Shown one piece after another: positions 1-9,022 of a stretch of DNA of 64,000 bases; within the stretch, counting starts at the first letter, position 1, and the number at the start of each line of letters is the position of its first letter. Where the stretch lies: positions 73,565 to 137,564 of the forward strand of contig DAISGC010000001.1 of the NCBI GenBank assembly GCA_036823255.1, read 5' to 3'. Below the pieces are notes generated by a model. It was not told the DNA's origin and did no database searches. It saw nothing but the letters and a program-made list of their open reading frames with translations. The stretch comes from UBA4658 sp002405485. Its GTDB lineage: Bacteria > Planctomycetota > Phycisphaerae > Phycisphaerales > UBA1924. Made by a program: the position numbers and the translations under genes.

Positions 1-389
1 TCCCGGGCACGCACGAGCACGTCCCCGCGCTTGACACGCTGTCCGCCGACCACGTTGATCTCGCGCACCTCCGTGGAGAACGAGAACTTCATGGTGACGT
101 CGTTGCGCGGCTTGGTGTCGGCCTTGTACCCCCCGAACTCGCTGGCGATGGCCTCCCACGCCGAGAACCCGGCCAGAGGCGTCGAAGACGCCGCGTTCGC
201 CGAGGGCTCGGCCGGAGCCGATCGGTTCGCCGGGGCCGACTGACCCGCGGCGATCGCCACGCCGATGGTCGACTGAGCGATCAGGAACAGGATCGCCGGG
301 GTTCGGCCAAACGCCGGGCGGAACAGGAAGGGCCGGTCGGCATCGGCCGTCCCGATCAGAGCGAGAGCGCGACTCGTCATATTCACCAT
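1..389 (-). CDS. HlyD-family periplasmic adaptor, N-terminal part (runs off the window)
   Basis: This minus-strand open frame is cut by the left edge, so only about the first 129 residues are present. Residues about 30-50 form a hydrophobic stretch (ILFLIAQSTIGVAIAAG) that looks like a signal or membrane anchor, followed by an Ala/Ser/Pro-rich linker. The last visible part, KFSFSTEVREINVVGGQRVK then RGDVLVRAR, matches the first strand of the biotinyl-lipoyl-like domain of membrane fusion proteins that link an inner-membrane pump to an outer-membrane channel. The start at 389 is one of two close in-frame ATGs (the other is at 380). The family call rests on a short stretch; the transported substrate cannot be guessed and the partner genes lie outside. 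Confidence 0.6.
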   Translation of the reverse strand, partial: MVNMTSRALALIGTADADRPFLFRPAFGRTPAILFLIAQSTIGVAIAAGQSAPANRSAPAEPSANAASSTPLAGFSAWEAIASEFGGYKADTKPRNDVTMKFSFSTEVREINVVGGQRVKRGDVLVRAR

Positions 390-786
390 CGTAGATGCGT
401 TTCCGTCAGCGGTTCCGGCATGTGCACATGCGGTCATGGTGTGATCGGCGTTTGGTCGGTGTGGGGTTGGGGCGTTTCGGTCGTCGGGCAGTCCGAAGGG
501 TGCTGGGCGTCGAGCGCAGAAGTTGCGTGCACGCCGCCCTGAGATGTACGAAGTGCGCCGGCCGGCGATGCGCCAATCGGAGATTGTGGGTTTGACCCGT
601 CACAAGCCGAAAAACGCATGTCCGACGGTCCGCCCGGATCGGTCGACCAAGCGGGCGGAGTCCCGCCAAGACGTCTGTACGCCAAAAGCGATGCGGCGGT
701 TGAGGTATCCGTGTTCGGCGTGGAGCGGCCGACGGACGTGCAATCGGGCCGTCGCGGGCCCGGATCAAGCCCAGCGAGTCGCCACC
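390..786. other. Intergenic region between divergent genes
   Basis: About 400 bases separate the divergent adaptor gene and the coiled-coil gene. It should hold promoters for both, but I could not pick a convincing -35/-10 pair or any repeat. An in-frame upstream extension of the next gene reaches back to 523, but its residue composition (Arg, Cys and Pro rich) is unlike the gene body, so I treat it as non-coding. Confidence 0.4.
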
Positions 787-2274
787 ATGACCACACGCTC
801 TCCGCTGACGTTTCAGCCCGTCGATCCGCCCGTGGCCACCAGGCCGTCCTCCGGGGCGCGTCGGGCGCCCCGGGCGCTGAAGATCGATCTGACCCCGCCG
901 CACGCGGGTGATCCGCTGGCGCCGATCGCGCCCTGGGGTGTGCAGCCGACCTGGCCGAACCCGGATCCGGCAGCGTCGCAGGGCGGGTCTCCGACGCTGA
1001 GCGAGATGGTGGACCGGGCCTCGGCCCAGTTGGTGATCCTGCGCAAGGCCGTCGAGGAAGCGGGGGTCGCCGACCGTTCCGTGCGTCAGCACGCGCTCGA
1101 GCTGGCGCAGCGCGTTCAGCAGGGGCAGCGCTTTGCGCAGGAGTTGGACCAGCGGCTGTCGGCGGCCGGGCGTGCGGCGGGCATGCTGGAGAAGGCCACC
1201 GGCGCGCTCACGGCACTGGAGAAGGTGCTGGAGCAGATGCGCTCGGCTCAGGCCGCGGTGAGCCGCGGAATCGAGCAGCGCCTGGAAAAGCAGCAGCAGG
1301 AGTTCGATCGACTGCTGCGCGAGCAGCAGGCCCGATTCCAGAGACGATTGTCGGAGATCGAGTCGGCGAGCGAGCAGGCCGTTCGCGCGTCGCACGAGCG
1401 GGCCGAGCGGACCATCGCCGAGGCCGAGCGTCGAGGGGAGGACATCGCTCGGAAGCTGGACGAGCTGTCCCGGGACGCCGAGGCGGTGATCGAGGAGCGG
1501 CGTCGGGCGATCCAACAGCAGGTTGACCAGGCCGTCGCCGCGGCCGATCGACAGGCGGCCCAGGTGCAGGCCCGAGTCTCGCTCGTGCTGGATGGAGCGT
1601 CCGAGCGGCTGGATCTGCTGGAACAGCAGGGCAAACGTCTCGGCGTGGACGCGCAGGAGGCCATCGACGCGCTCTGCGAACGCGCGGCGCTGGTGCTCGG
1701 CCATGATCCGCGATCGAGTTTCTCGACTCCGCCAAGGCCCGGATCGCTCGCCGATGCCGTCAGCAAGGGCGAGAGCGTGGTCCGCGAGGTCGACGACGCG
1801 GGCCTTCGCATCGCGGCCTGCCGGGGTGAGGCGATGAGCGTGATGGATCGCCTTCTGGACGCGGTGCAGCAGGGTCGTCAGGTTGTCGAACTGGGCGAGC
1901 CCGCGCTCGCCGAGCTGCGTGCCAGCATGGAACGGGCGATGATCGAGGGCCAGCGGGCGTGCGACGCTCTGGGCGAATCCACCCGGGCTCAGCGGCACGC
2001 CGCGGAACAGGCCGACCGGGCGAGCGAACTGCTCTCACGCCAGCGCGACGATCTGTCGGCCGTTGCCGAGGCGAGCCGCTACCACGTTGAGCAGTGCCGG
2101 GCGGCGGAAGTCACGCTGCGCGCGACCCTCGCCGACGCCGAGGCCCGGGGCCCGGACCTTGAGCGGTCGGCCCGCGAGGTGCGCCGCGAGGCGGAGCGGC
2201 TGGTGCAACTGGCGCGGGAGGCGGCGGAGATCGCCCGCCGGGCGTCGGCGGAACTCGGCGACGACGCGCAGTGA
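787..2274 (+). CDS. Soluble coiled-coil protein, function unknown
   Basis: The 495-residue product begins MTTRSPLTFQP. Residues 1-70 are Pro/Ala rich and probably disordered. From about residue 75 to the end the sequence is dominated by Glu, Arg, Gln and Ala with heptad-like spacing of Leu/Val/Ala, so I predict an almost continuous coiled coil. There is no signal peptide and no membrane span, which points to a cytoplasmic structural or scaffold protein. No catalytic motif is visible. I chose the ATG at 787 because the frame upstream is of different composition. It could be an SMC-like or cytoskeletal filament protein, but nothing in the sequence proves this. The gene is followed after 120 bases by the aminotransferase gene. 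Confidence 0.7.
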   Translation: MTTRSPLTFQPVDPPVATRPSSGARRAPRALKIDLTPPHAGDPLAPIAPWGVQPTWPNPDPAASQGGSPTLSEMVDRASAQLVILRKAVEEAGVADRSVRQHALELAQRVQQGQRFAQELDQRLSAAGRAAGMLEKATGALTALEKVLEQMRSAQAAVSRGIEQRLEKQQQEFDRLLREQQARFQRRLSEIESASEQAVRASHERAERTIAEAERRGEDIARKLDELSRDAEAVIEERRRAIQQQVDQAVAAADRQAAQVQARVSLVLDGASERLDLLEQQGKRLGVDAQEAIDALCERAALVLGHDPRSSFSTPPRPGSLADAVSKGESVVREVDDAGLRIAACRGEAMSVMDRLLDAVQQGRQVVELGEPALAELRASMERAMIEGQRACDALGESTRAQRHAAEQADRASELLSRQRDDLSAVAEASRYHVEQCRAAEVTLRATLADAEARGPDLERSAREVRREAERLVQLAREAAEIARRASAELGDDAQ

Positions 2275-2394
2275 TCGTGGCTGGCCCCTTAAGCCGGAAG
2301 AACTTCGGGGTTTGTGCGAACCTCGAACAAGTGAGCCGAACAAAGCACGATCAAAGCGTGCGGATGTCTGTGGAGCGGGCCTATCATCGCGGGT

Positions 2395-3594
2395 ATGACC
2401 ACCGCTGCCGTGTCTCCGTCTGCGTCGATGTCTGGTCGGACAAGTCACCTCGCCATCAACGGCGGCACGCCGGTCAGCCCGACGCCGATCCCGTTCATGC
2501 ACACGGCCCTGGCGCAAGCGGACATCGATGCCGCCACGGCGGTGCTCAAGAGCGGGATGCTCCGGGCCGCGACTCGGTGCGAAGAGCTCGAGAAGCGGTT
2601 TGCGGCGATGACGGGCGCCCGGCACATGATGACCTGCGCCAACGGGACGTGCGCCCTGCAACTGGCCTATGAGCCACTGTTCAAGGCCGGCGACGACGTG
2701 CTCGTCCCGGCGTGGAGCTACATCGCCACCGTGAGCATGGTCGTCGCCCGCGGGGCCAATCCGATCTTTGTCGACGCGCTCCCGGACACCATGCAGATCG
2801 ACATGGCCGACGCGGCCCGCAAGGTCACGCCCAGGACCACCGCCATCGCCGCGACGCACCTGTATGGATGCCCGGTGGACATCGACGCGGTGCAGGCCCT
2901 GGCGGCTCAGAAGGGCCTGAAGGTGATCTATGACTGCGCCCAGGCCCACCTGAGCACGTACAAGGGCAAGGGCGTCGGCGCCTTCGGCGACGCCGTGACG
3001 TACTCGTTCTACGCCACCAAGAACCTTGGCACCGGCGAGGGCGGGGCCATCAGTTGCAACGACGACGCCCTGGCCCGACAGATCAAGCTCCTGCGATCGC
3101 ACGGCGAGACGGACAAGTACCTGCACGAGCAGGTCGGGTACAACTACCGGATGAATGACATCACGGGGGCCATCGGGCTGAGCAAGCTCGATCGTCTTCC
3201 GGCCGAGACAAGCAGCCGCAGAGAGATCGCCAGGAAGTTCGACGCGGCGATCGCGAAGATCCCGGGGCTGACGGCGCCCGCGACCACTCCGGGCGCCGAG
3301 GCGGTCTATCACCTGTATGTGGTGCAGCTTGATCCATCCCGGTTCTCGTGCACGCGGGATGTGTTCTGCGAGGCGCTCAAGGCCGAGGGCGTGCCGACGG
3401 CCATCCACTATCCGCGTTCGCTCACCCGCCAGCCGGCGTTCGCGGCCCAGGCGGCCAAGCAGGGGCATCCGCCGGTTGCCGATGGGCTGAGCAAGCGTGT
3501 GTTCGCGTTGCCGATGCACCACATGCTGTCGCCTGAGCAGGTTTCCAGGATCGCCGAGGCCCTGGACAAGGTCGCTCGCGCGTTCCGCGTGTGA
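2395..3594 (+). CDS. DegT/DnrJ/EryC1/StrS-family PLP-dependent aminotransferase
   Basis: The 399-residue product has the normal length of this family, which transfers an amino group from glutamate or glutamine to a keto-sugar nucleotide during synthesis of amino sugars for polysaccharide or cell envelope. Visible marks are the early GGTP segment, the ANGTCALQLAY cofactor-pocket segment, YDCAQAHLSTYKGKG (Asp stacking on PLP) and YSFYATKNLGTGEGGA, where Lys209 should form the Schiff base. YNYRMNDITGAIG near residue 245 is also typical of the family. The ATG at 2395 gives a natural N-terminus. Which sugar is used is not readable. A SpoIID-like envelope protein follows 88 bases downstream, consistent with an envelope role. 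Confidence 0.9.
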   Translation: MTTAAVSPSASMSGRTSHLAINGGTPVSPTPIPFMHTALAQADIDAATAVLKSGMLRAATRCEELEKRFAAMTGARHMMTCANGTCALQLAYEPLFKAGDDVLVPAWSYIATVSMVVARGANPIFVDALPDTMQIDMADAARKVTPRTTAIAATHLYGCPVDIDAVQALAAQKGLKVIYDCAQAHLSTYKGKGVGAFGDAVTYSFYATKNLGTGEGGAISCNDDALARQIKLLRSHGETDKYLHEQVGYNYRMNDITGAIGLSKLDRLPAETSSRREIARKFDAAIAKIPGLTAPATTPGAEAVYHLYVVQLDPSRFSCTRDVFCEALKAEGVPTAIHYPRSLTRQPAFAAQAAKQGHPPVADGLSKRVFALPMHHMLSPEQVSRIAEALDKVARAFRV

Positions 3595-3682
3595 GCGCGG
3601 GAACACGGGTGGATTCGGCGAGCCGACCGTCCGCGAAACTCTGCCCGTCCTGGCGTGCGATCGTCGATATCGTTGCGTGAAG

Positions 3683-5209
3683 ATGTCCAAACTCACGCGC
3701 GCAATTCTTGGTCAGGGTTCAATGGTCGCCACCGGCTTTGCTGGGCTGGTCGGCGCTGTGGGCGTCCTGGTGGCGGTCACCATGACCTCCTGCGAGCTGG
3801 CCGAGTCCAGCGCGAGGGCGCGGCGGGCCCAGCCCGGTGAGCGGGCGGCGACGACCGCCAGTGAGCCCCCGTCGCGCGGCGCCATCCGATCAAGCGGCGA
3901 GCCGGAGATGCGTGTTCGCATCCTTGCCGGCGCGGAGACGATTCGGCTGAGCGCTCCATCCGGGATGCTCGTTGGTCAAGGCGATCCCCGCGGCGTCACG
4001 CTTCCGACACTCGTCGAGAACGCCCCCGGCGTCTTTGCCGTCGCGGGACAGGTGACCGTCGCGCTGCGAGCGGGACAATGGTCGCTGACCGATGCCCGGG
4101 GCGAACGCACGCTTCCCGCCGCAAACGCGCTGGTGTTCACGCTCCCGCCCTCGGCCGCTGCATCGGCGATGATCGCCGTGAACGGCCAGCCCTATCCCGG
4201 ATCGCTTCGGCTGAGCGCTCGAACCGACGCCCGGGACACCGCGTTCGACGTGGTCGAGTTCGTCGGCGTCGAGGACTATCTCGCCGGCGTGGTCGCCAAG
4301 GAGATGCTCGCGGGCTGGCCGCTGGCGGCCTATCAGGCCCAAGCCGTCGCCGCCAGGAGTTACGCCCTCCAGGAGCGTGACCGCAGCATCAAGCTCAATC
4401 AACCCTTCGATGTCGAAAGCAGCGAACGCGACCAGGTCTACGCCGGCGCGAGCGCCAATCCGCTTGTTCTGCAGGCCGTTCGATCCACCCGCGGCGTCGT
4501 GCTCAAGACCGGGTCGGACATGCTCCGAGCATACTTCTCAAGCACCTGCGGCGGGCGGACGGCCTCGGCCAAGGACACCTGGCCCACCGGCCCCGGCTTC
4601 GAGTTCAACCTCGCTCCGCCCATCCAGGCGTCCACACGCGCGTTCTCCTGCGAGTCTTCGCCCCTGTTTCGATGGACCGTCGAGCGTCCCAGGGCCGAAC
4701 TTGTGCAACGCCTTCGGCTGTTTGGCGAACGCAACCAACTCGCCATCCGGCGATTGCGAGATCTGGCCGCCATCGAGCCCATGACCCAGACCGACGACGG
4801 CAGGCCCTCGCGATACAAGATCATCGAGCCCGGAGGGGCCTGGTACCAGTTGTCTGCCGAGGAGCTCCGCCTCGCCAGCAACACCGGCTCCGGCACGCCC
4901 GCCCTGCCCACGACGGCATCGACCGGTCCGAGTTCGACGGTGCTGGCCACCGCCCACACGCCGCCGCGCACCGGCAAAGCCGCGCCGACGGCAAGCCCGC
5001 TCCCGGAGATCACCCGCGCAACCCGCGTGAACTCCAGCGACTTCCGCGTCGAGGTGCGCGGGGACAGGGTCGTGTTTACCGGCCGCGGGTTCGGGCACGG
5101 CGTGGGCCTCTGCCAGTACTGCGCTCGTGGATTCGCCGCCCGAGGCGAGGACTGGCGAACCATGATCGAGCGCTTCTACCCCGGCGTGCGCATCGTGAAC
5201 ATGTACTGA
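3683..5209 (+). CDS. SpoIID/LytB-domain protein
   Basis: The 508-residue protein starts MSKLTRAILGQ and has a hydrophobic N-terminal segment ending in a cysteine (VAVTMTSC), so it is exported and possibly lipid-anchored, although the lipobox is weak. The SpoIID domain begins near residue 190: GVEDYLAGVVAKEML contains the glutamate that is catalytic in the peptidoglycan lytic transglycosylase SpoIID, and AQAVAARSYAL follows. YFSSTCGGRTASA and the C-terminal GRGFGHGVGLCQYCARGFAA complete the family signature. A Ser/Thr/Pro-rich insertion (about residues 400-440) interrupts the domain. Likely role: cleavage of denuded glycan strands or activation of amidases in the envelope. The upstream in-frame extension to 3497 overlaps the aminotransferase gene and was rejected. 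Confidence 0.85.
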   Translation: MSKLTRAILGQGSMVATGFAGLVGAVGVLVAVTMTSCELAESSARARRAQPGERAATTASEPPSRGAIRSSGEPEMRVRILAGAETIRLSAPSGMLVGQGDPRGVTLPTLVENAPGVFAVAGQVTVALRAGQWSLTDARGERTLPAANALVFTLPPSAAASAMIAVNGQPYPGSLRLSARTDARDTAFDVVEFVGVEDYLAGVVAKEMLAGWPLAAYQAQAVAARSYALQERDRSIKLNQPFDVESSERDQVYAGASANPLVLQAVRSTRGVVLKTGSDMLRAYFSSTCGGRTASAKDTWPTGPGFEFNLAPPIQASTRAFSCESSPLFRWTVERPRAELVQRLRLFGERNQLAIRRLRDLAAIEPMTQTDDGRPSRYKIIEPGGAWYQLSAEELRLASNTGSGTPALPTTASTGPSSTVLATAHTPPRTGKAAPTASPLPEITRATRVNSSDFRVEVRGDRVVFTGRGFGHGVGLCQYCARGFAARGEDWRTMIERFYPGVRIVNMY

Positions 5210-5218
5210 TCCGGCCGA

Positions 5219-5234
5219 CCTCGGCTCACCGAGG
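5219..5234. terminator. Small hairpin between convergent genes
   Basis: CCTCGG and CCGAGG form a 6-bp stem around the loop CTCA, exactly between the stop of the SpoIID gene and the stop of the convergent EVE gene. There is no T-tract on either side, so a terminator role is only suggested by position. Confidence 0.3.
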
Positions 5235-5235
5235 G

Positions 5236-5661
5236 CTAGAGCCCCGCAAGCTCGCGGATGATCCCGTCGAGCTCGGTGGGCACAGGCATCACGCTCAGCC
5301 GAGACTGCTTGACCAGGGCGAACTCCGCGAAGCGCCTGTCACCCTTGATCATCTTGAGCGTGAGCGGCGTTTTCAAGGCCCGAACGGGGGCGAGATCGAC
5401 CACCGCGAACTTCGGTTCCCCTTCGGGAGTCCGGCCCGGCCTCTCCGGATCCTCGTACGGCTCCCGCTTCACGATCGCCAGACCAGCGATGGCCTTGTCA
5501 TCTCCTGTGTGATAGACAAAGCACTCGTCACCGGCACGCATCTGTCTGAGGTGGATGAGCGCGGCGGGATTGCTCACGCCTGTCCATGCCGTCCGCTTAT
5601 CTCGGATGAGATCAGCAAAGGCATACGTCGATGGCTCGGTCTTGACGAGATAGGTCGTCAC
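5236..5661 (-). CDS. EVE-domain protein
   Basis: The 141-residue product has the usual length for stand-alone EVE proteins (PUA-like fold), which bind modified bases in DNA or RNA. Visible marks are MTTYLVKTEPSTYAFADL at the N-terminus, TAWTGVSNPAALIHLRQM, the GDECFVYHTG segment and GLAIVKREPYEDPE, all at the expected places. The C-terminus contains KMIKGDRRFAEFALVKQSRL, the typical end of the domain. The gene is convergent with the SpoIID gene and divergent from the large coiled-coil gene. It is not fused to or beside a restriction nuclease, so a housekeeping role is more likely than a defence role. Confidence 0.9.
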   Translation of the reverse strand: MTTYLVKTEPSTYAFADLIRDKRTAWTGVSNPAALIHLRQMRAGDECFVYHTGDDKAIAGLAIVKREPYEDPERPGRTPEGEPKFAVVDLAPVRALKTPLTLKMIKGDRRFAEFALVKQSRLSVMPVPTELDGIIRELAGL

Positions 5662-5893
5662 ACCACAAGCGTATCGGACCTGACTCCAGCCGAGCGCGAC
5701 ACCACCGATCCAGGTGGGGGCGCGTCACGACTTGCCCATCTCTCCGCATGGTCGGTTCATTCGGACGTGGCCGGCGTTCCGGCCCGGCGGGATCGCCGCG
5801 GGCGATGAAGACCCGGCGCGGGGGGGCCGATGGAGCGATATCCGCGCTTCGGCGCGGCGAGTCGTGAGTTTCCAGCCCGTCCGCGGAGCCGAC

Positions 5894-8800
5894 ATGTCGC
5901 AAGAACCGAACTCCACTCCCGCCGCTCAGCCCCACACGCCCGCGCCCGCGGGCTCGGACGGCTTCCTGGCCTCGCTCTCGGATCTGGAGTCGCGGATCAA
6001 CGCGCTCAAGGCGTTGCACGAGGAAGCCGCCAGCCGCGACGCGGGACTCTCCACACGCGAGCAGCAGGTGGCGATGCGCGAGCAGCAGGCCGCGGCTCAG
6101 ATCCAGCGGCTGGAGTCCCGGCAGAAGGAACTCGAGCAGCAGCGTGCCGAACTCGAACAGGCCAGACGCGAGCAGGATGAGGCGATGGCCAAGCTGCGCG
6201 CCCAGATCGAGGAGCGGCAGGCCGACTTGGCCAGAGAGGTGCAGCAGCTTCGGGATCAGGCCCGCCAGGACGCCGAGCGCCGCACCGAGATCGAGTCGAG
6301 CGAGAAACGGCTGCAGGAGCTCTCTGCCCGTCTGGAACAGCAGAAAGCCGAGTCCGAGCGTCTTGCCCGCGAGCTTGCCGGCAAGACCACAGATGCGCAG
6401 CGGGAGCTTGAGAAGCGCGAGCGCGATCTGGTTCGACGCGAGGAGAGCGTCTCGGCGAAGCTCGCGAAGCTCGAGTCCGACCTCGACAGGCTGCAGCGCG
6501 ACCGGACGGAGACCGAGTCGCTGCGCAAGAACCTGGGCGACCTGGAGCAGGTGGTTGCCGATCGCGAGAGGTCCCTCGCCGAGCGCGAGAAGCTCATCAC
6601 CAGCGAACGCAAGCAGATGAACGACGATCGGCAGTCGCTGGAAGCCCTGCAGGAGGAGTCCAGGGCGGCGATCGAGGCGCGGCAGCATGAGCTGGAGGAA
6701 CGCGAGTTCGATCTCAAGCGGCAGGCCGAGGAGATCGCCCGCGAACGGGCCAGCGTGACCGAACACGCCCGTACGCTCGCCGAGCAGATGAAGTCCAACG
6801 ACGCCGAGCACCAGGCGGCGATCTGGAACAACCGGCTTGAATCGCTCCAGCTCCAGCTCGGTGAGCAGAGCGCGGCCCGGGCACGGCTGGAGACCGAGCT
6901 GGCCCAGAGCAAGGACGACATCGAGTCGCTGACGCAGGAGCTCATCGAGGCCAACTCGGCCAAGGGCGTCCCTCAGGAGGAGATCGATCGCCGCGAGCGA
7001 ACCATCGCCGAACTCACCGCCCAGGCCGAGGAAGCGCAGGCGACGATCCAGATGCTGCAGCAGCATCTGGAGGCCTCGATGCGAAGCACCCGGGCCGCGG
7101 AAGAGGCCCGCGCCAAGGAGCAGGGCGAGCGGGACGCGATCGCCAAGGCGGCGTCGGACAGCATGTCGGCCAAGCTCCGCGAACTCGAGGAGCAGGCGGC
7201 ACTTCTGGCCGACCAGCGTCGCGAGCTGGAAGAGTCCAGGCGCGAGCAGCAGCGGATCAGCGCCGAGTGCGACGAGATGCGTCGGGAGATGGGCGAGCTC
7301 GTCGTTCGAGCCCAGAGCGCCGAGCGCACGCTGGAGCGGATGGTGCCCAGGGAGCGGCTGCAGCAGGTCGAGAGCGAACTCGCCGCCGCACGCGAGCTCC
7401 TGGATCAGGCCGAGAATGCCGCCCGGGATCAGGTTCCGGCATCGCAGGTGCGCGAGTGCGAGGCGCTCATCGCGGGCATGCAGAAGGCCATGGATGAGGC
7501 CGACCGCAACGCCAGGGAGCTGCTGGACGAGCAGACGGCGTCGCGCGACCAGATGATCGCGACCCTCAAGGTGCAGCTCGAGGCCGCCGCCGCTCGAAGC
7601 GCAAGCACCCTCAGTGACGAGGTGCACCGGTGCGAGGCGACCATCGCCGAGCTCAAGCAGCGTTTGCACGAGGCCGAAGCCGGCGGTGCGGGAACCGGCG
7701 CGGCCGCCGCGGCTGCCCTGGCCCAGGTTGCGCAGCGCGACGAGGAGATCGCCGAGCTTCGCAGACAGATCGAACAGGCCGCGGCCGACGGGGCCGCCGA
7801 CCAGCGAGCCGAGATCGAGCTGCGCGACGAGCGCATCGCGGCACTGGAAGCGCAGCTCGTCGAGCTCTCGGCCAAGGTCGAAGAGGCCCAGGGCGTGCCC
7901 CCTGAAGAGATCATGAAGCGCGACGAGGCCATCATGGTCCTGAAGGAACGGCTGGACCAGATGACGCTGGAGCGCGACGAACTGGTCCGCGCCGCCGACG
8001 ATGCTCGCGCCGGCGCAAGCACGCCAGCGGAGCACGACGGCCGACCGACGGATCAGGATCTGCGGCGTCGCGATCGATTGCGAAGGTACAAGCACCTGCT
8101 GCAGGCCCAGGCACGCAAGATCGTGGCGGCCCAGAACGCGATCCAGAAGCGGCACGTGGAGTGCGAGATGGTGCTGCAGCAGCGGCACAAGCTCGCCCAG
8201 ATGGCTCAGCAGCTTGCCAAGGTGGAGAAGCGCGTCGGCGGGGCCAAGGCCAGGACGGGAGCCGCGGCGGCGGTGCTGTACATGGCCGCCACGCTCGGAA
8301 TCCTCGCGGTCATGAGCTGGCACATCTCCTCGAAGATCTGGCCCGGAACGTTCATCGCCAAGGCCGTCGTCGAGGCCGACAGCGGCCGCCGGACGCCGCC
8401 GCCCGATGACCTGGCTGCGTGGAAGAGCGACCACGAGCAGATGCTGAAGGACCCGCGATTCATGGAGTTTGCCGCCGAACGCATGTTCCGGCGCGGACTC
8501 ACGCCCTCACCGGCGCCCGCGGAGCTCTCGTCCCGGCTGCAGACGGACTTGTATGTGCAGAGCACCAAGCCCGGAGCGATCACCGTCGAGCTTCGGGGCG
8601 AGGGCGCGGAGCGCACCGCATTGACCCTCGACACACTCATGACCGCGCTCAAGTCCTTCAGCGACACCGGACGCGATCAGCGGGCCAACGACATCGGGCT
8701 CACCATCGCCCAGGCCGCCACCGCCGGCAGCGAGCCTCTGCTGGACAAGCGTCTGGAGAAGGCCGGTGGAGTCTTCGGCGGAGCCGCGCTCGCCGCGGGT

Positions 8801-8962
8801 CTGGCCGGACTCATCATCTGGAGCCGACTGGTGAGGGCCAAGCGGAAGTTCGACCAGGCCGCCGCGGTCGACGCGGCCATGGCCGAGGTGGACTGGGGCA
8901 CGCTCGAGGCCTCGATCAAGAAGAACCCGACGCGTCAGGGCAAGAGCGGCGGGCCGGAATGA
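5894..8962 (+). CDS. Large coiled-coil protein with Wzz-like two-span membrane end
   Basis: The product is 1022 residues from MSQEPNSTPAA. Residues about 20-780 are one long Glu/Arg/Gln/Ala coiled coil, with short breaks such as VPQEEIDRRE and VPPEEIMKRD that look like repeat boundaries. Residues about 790-812 (LYMAATLGILAVMSWHI) and 958-980 (GGAALAAGLAGLIIWSRL) are membrane spans. Between them is a segment of about 145 residues containing KDPRFMEFAAERM and KPGAITVELRGEG, arranged as in the periplasmic domain of Wzz/chain-length-determinant proteins. I infer that the coiled coil is cytoplasmic and the short domain periplasmic. The upstream in-frame extension to 5714 has poor composition. No kinase or Walker motif is seen. 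Confidence 0.7.
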   Translation: MSQEPNSTPAAQPHTPAPAGSDGFLASLSDLESRINALKALHEEAASRDAGLSTREQQVAMREQQAAAQIQRLESRQKELEQQRAELEQARREQDEAMAKLRAQIEERQADLAREVQQLRDQARQDAERRTEIESSEKRLQELSARLEQQKAESERLARELAGKTTDAQRELEKRERDLVRREESVSAKLAKLESDLDRLQRDRTETESLRKNLGDLEQVVADRERSLAEREKLITSERKQMNDDRQSLEALQEESRAAIEARQHELEEREFDLKRQAEEIARERASVTEHARTLAEQMKSNDAEHQAAIWNNRLESLQLQLGEQSAARARLETELAQSKDDIESLTQELIEANSAKGVPQEEIDRRERTIAELTAQAEEAQATIQMLQQHLEASMRSTRAAEEARAKEQGERDAIAKAASDSMSAKLRELEEQAALLADQRRELEESRREQQRISAECDEMRREMGELVVRAQSAERTLERMVPRERLQQVESELAAARELLDQAENAARDQVPASQVRECEALIAGMQKAMDEADRNARELLDEQTASRDQMIATLKVQLEAAAARSASTLSDEVHRCEATIAELKQRLHEAEAGGAGTGAAAAAALAQVAQRDEEIAELRRQIEQAAADGAADQRAEIELRDERIAALEAQLVELSAKVEEAQGVPPEEIMKRDEAIMVLKERLDQMTLERDELVRAADDARAGASTPAEHDGRPTDQDLRRRDRLRRYKHLLQAQARKIVAAQNAIQKRHVECEMVLQQRHKLAQMAQQLAKVEKRVGGAKARTGAAAAVLYMAATLGILAVMSWHISSKIWPGTFIAKAVVEADSGRRTPPPDDLAAWKSDHEQMLKDPRFMEFAAERMFRRGLTPSPAPAELSSRLQTDLYVQSTKPGAITVELRGEGAERTALTLDTLMTALKSFSDTGRDQRANDIGLTIAQAATAGSEPLLDKRLEKAGGVFGGAALAAGLAGLIIWSRLVRAKRKFDQAAAVDAAMAEVDWGTLEASIKKNPTRQGKSGGPE

Positions 8963-8967
8963 CAGGA

Positions 8968-8989
8968 CGCGATCGGCAAGCCGATCGCG
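8968..8989. terminator. Hairpin between convergent genes
   Basis: CGCGATCGG and CCGATCGCG form a perfect 9-bp stem with the loop CAAG just after the stop of the coiled-coil gene and before the end of the convergent anti-sigma gene. It lacks a T-tract in both directions, so it may be an mRNA-end stabiliser rather than a classic intrinsic terminator. Confidence 0.4.
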
Positions 8990-9022
8990 CCCGTCCGGTG
9001 GTGTTCGAAGGTTCGATGAATC

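Noticed and set aside
523..786. N-terminal extension of the coiled-coil gene from an upstream start
   Set aside because: Composition changes sharply at 787 (Arg/Cys/Pro rich before, Ala/Glu/Arg after) and no ribosome site is seen.
5612..8434. Long open frame on the minus strand opposite the large coiled-coil gene
   Set aside because: The product is low-complexity Leu/Arg/Gly sequence with no family mark; the plus-strand frame has coiled-coil and membrane structure.
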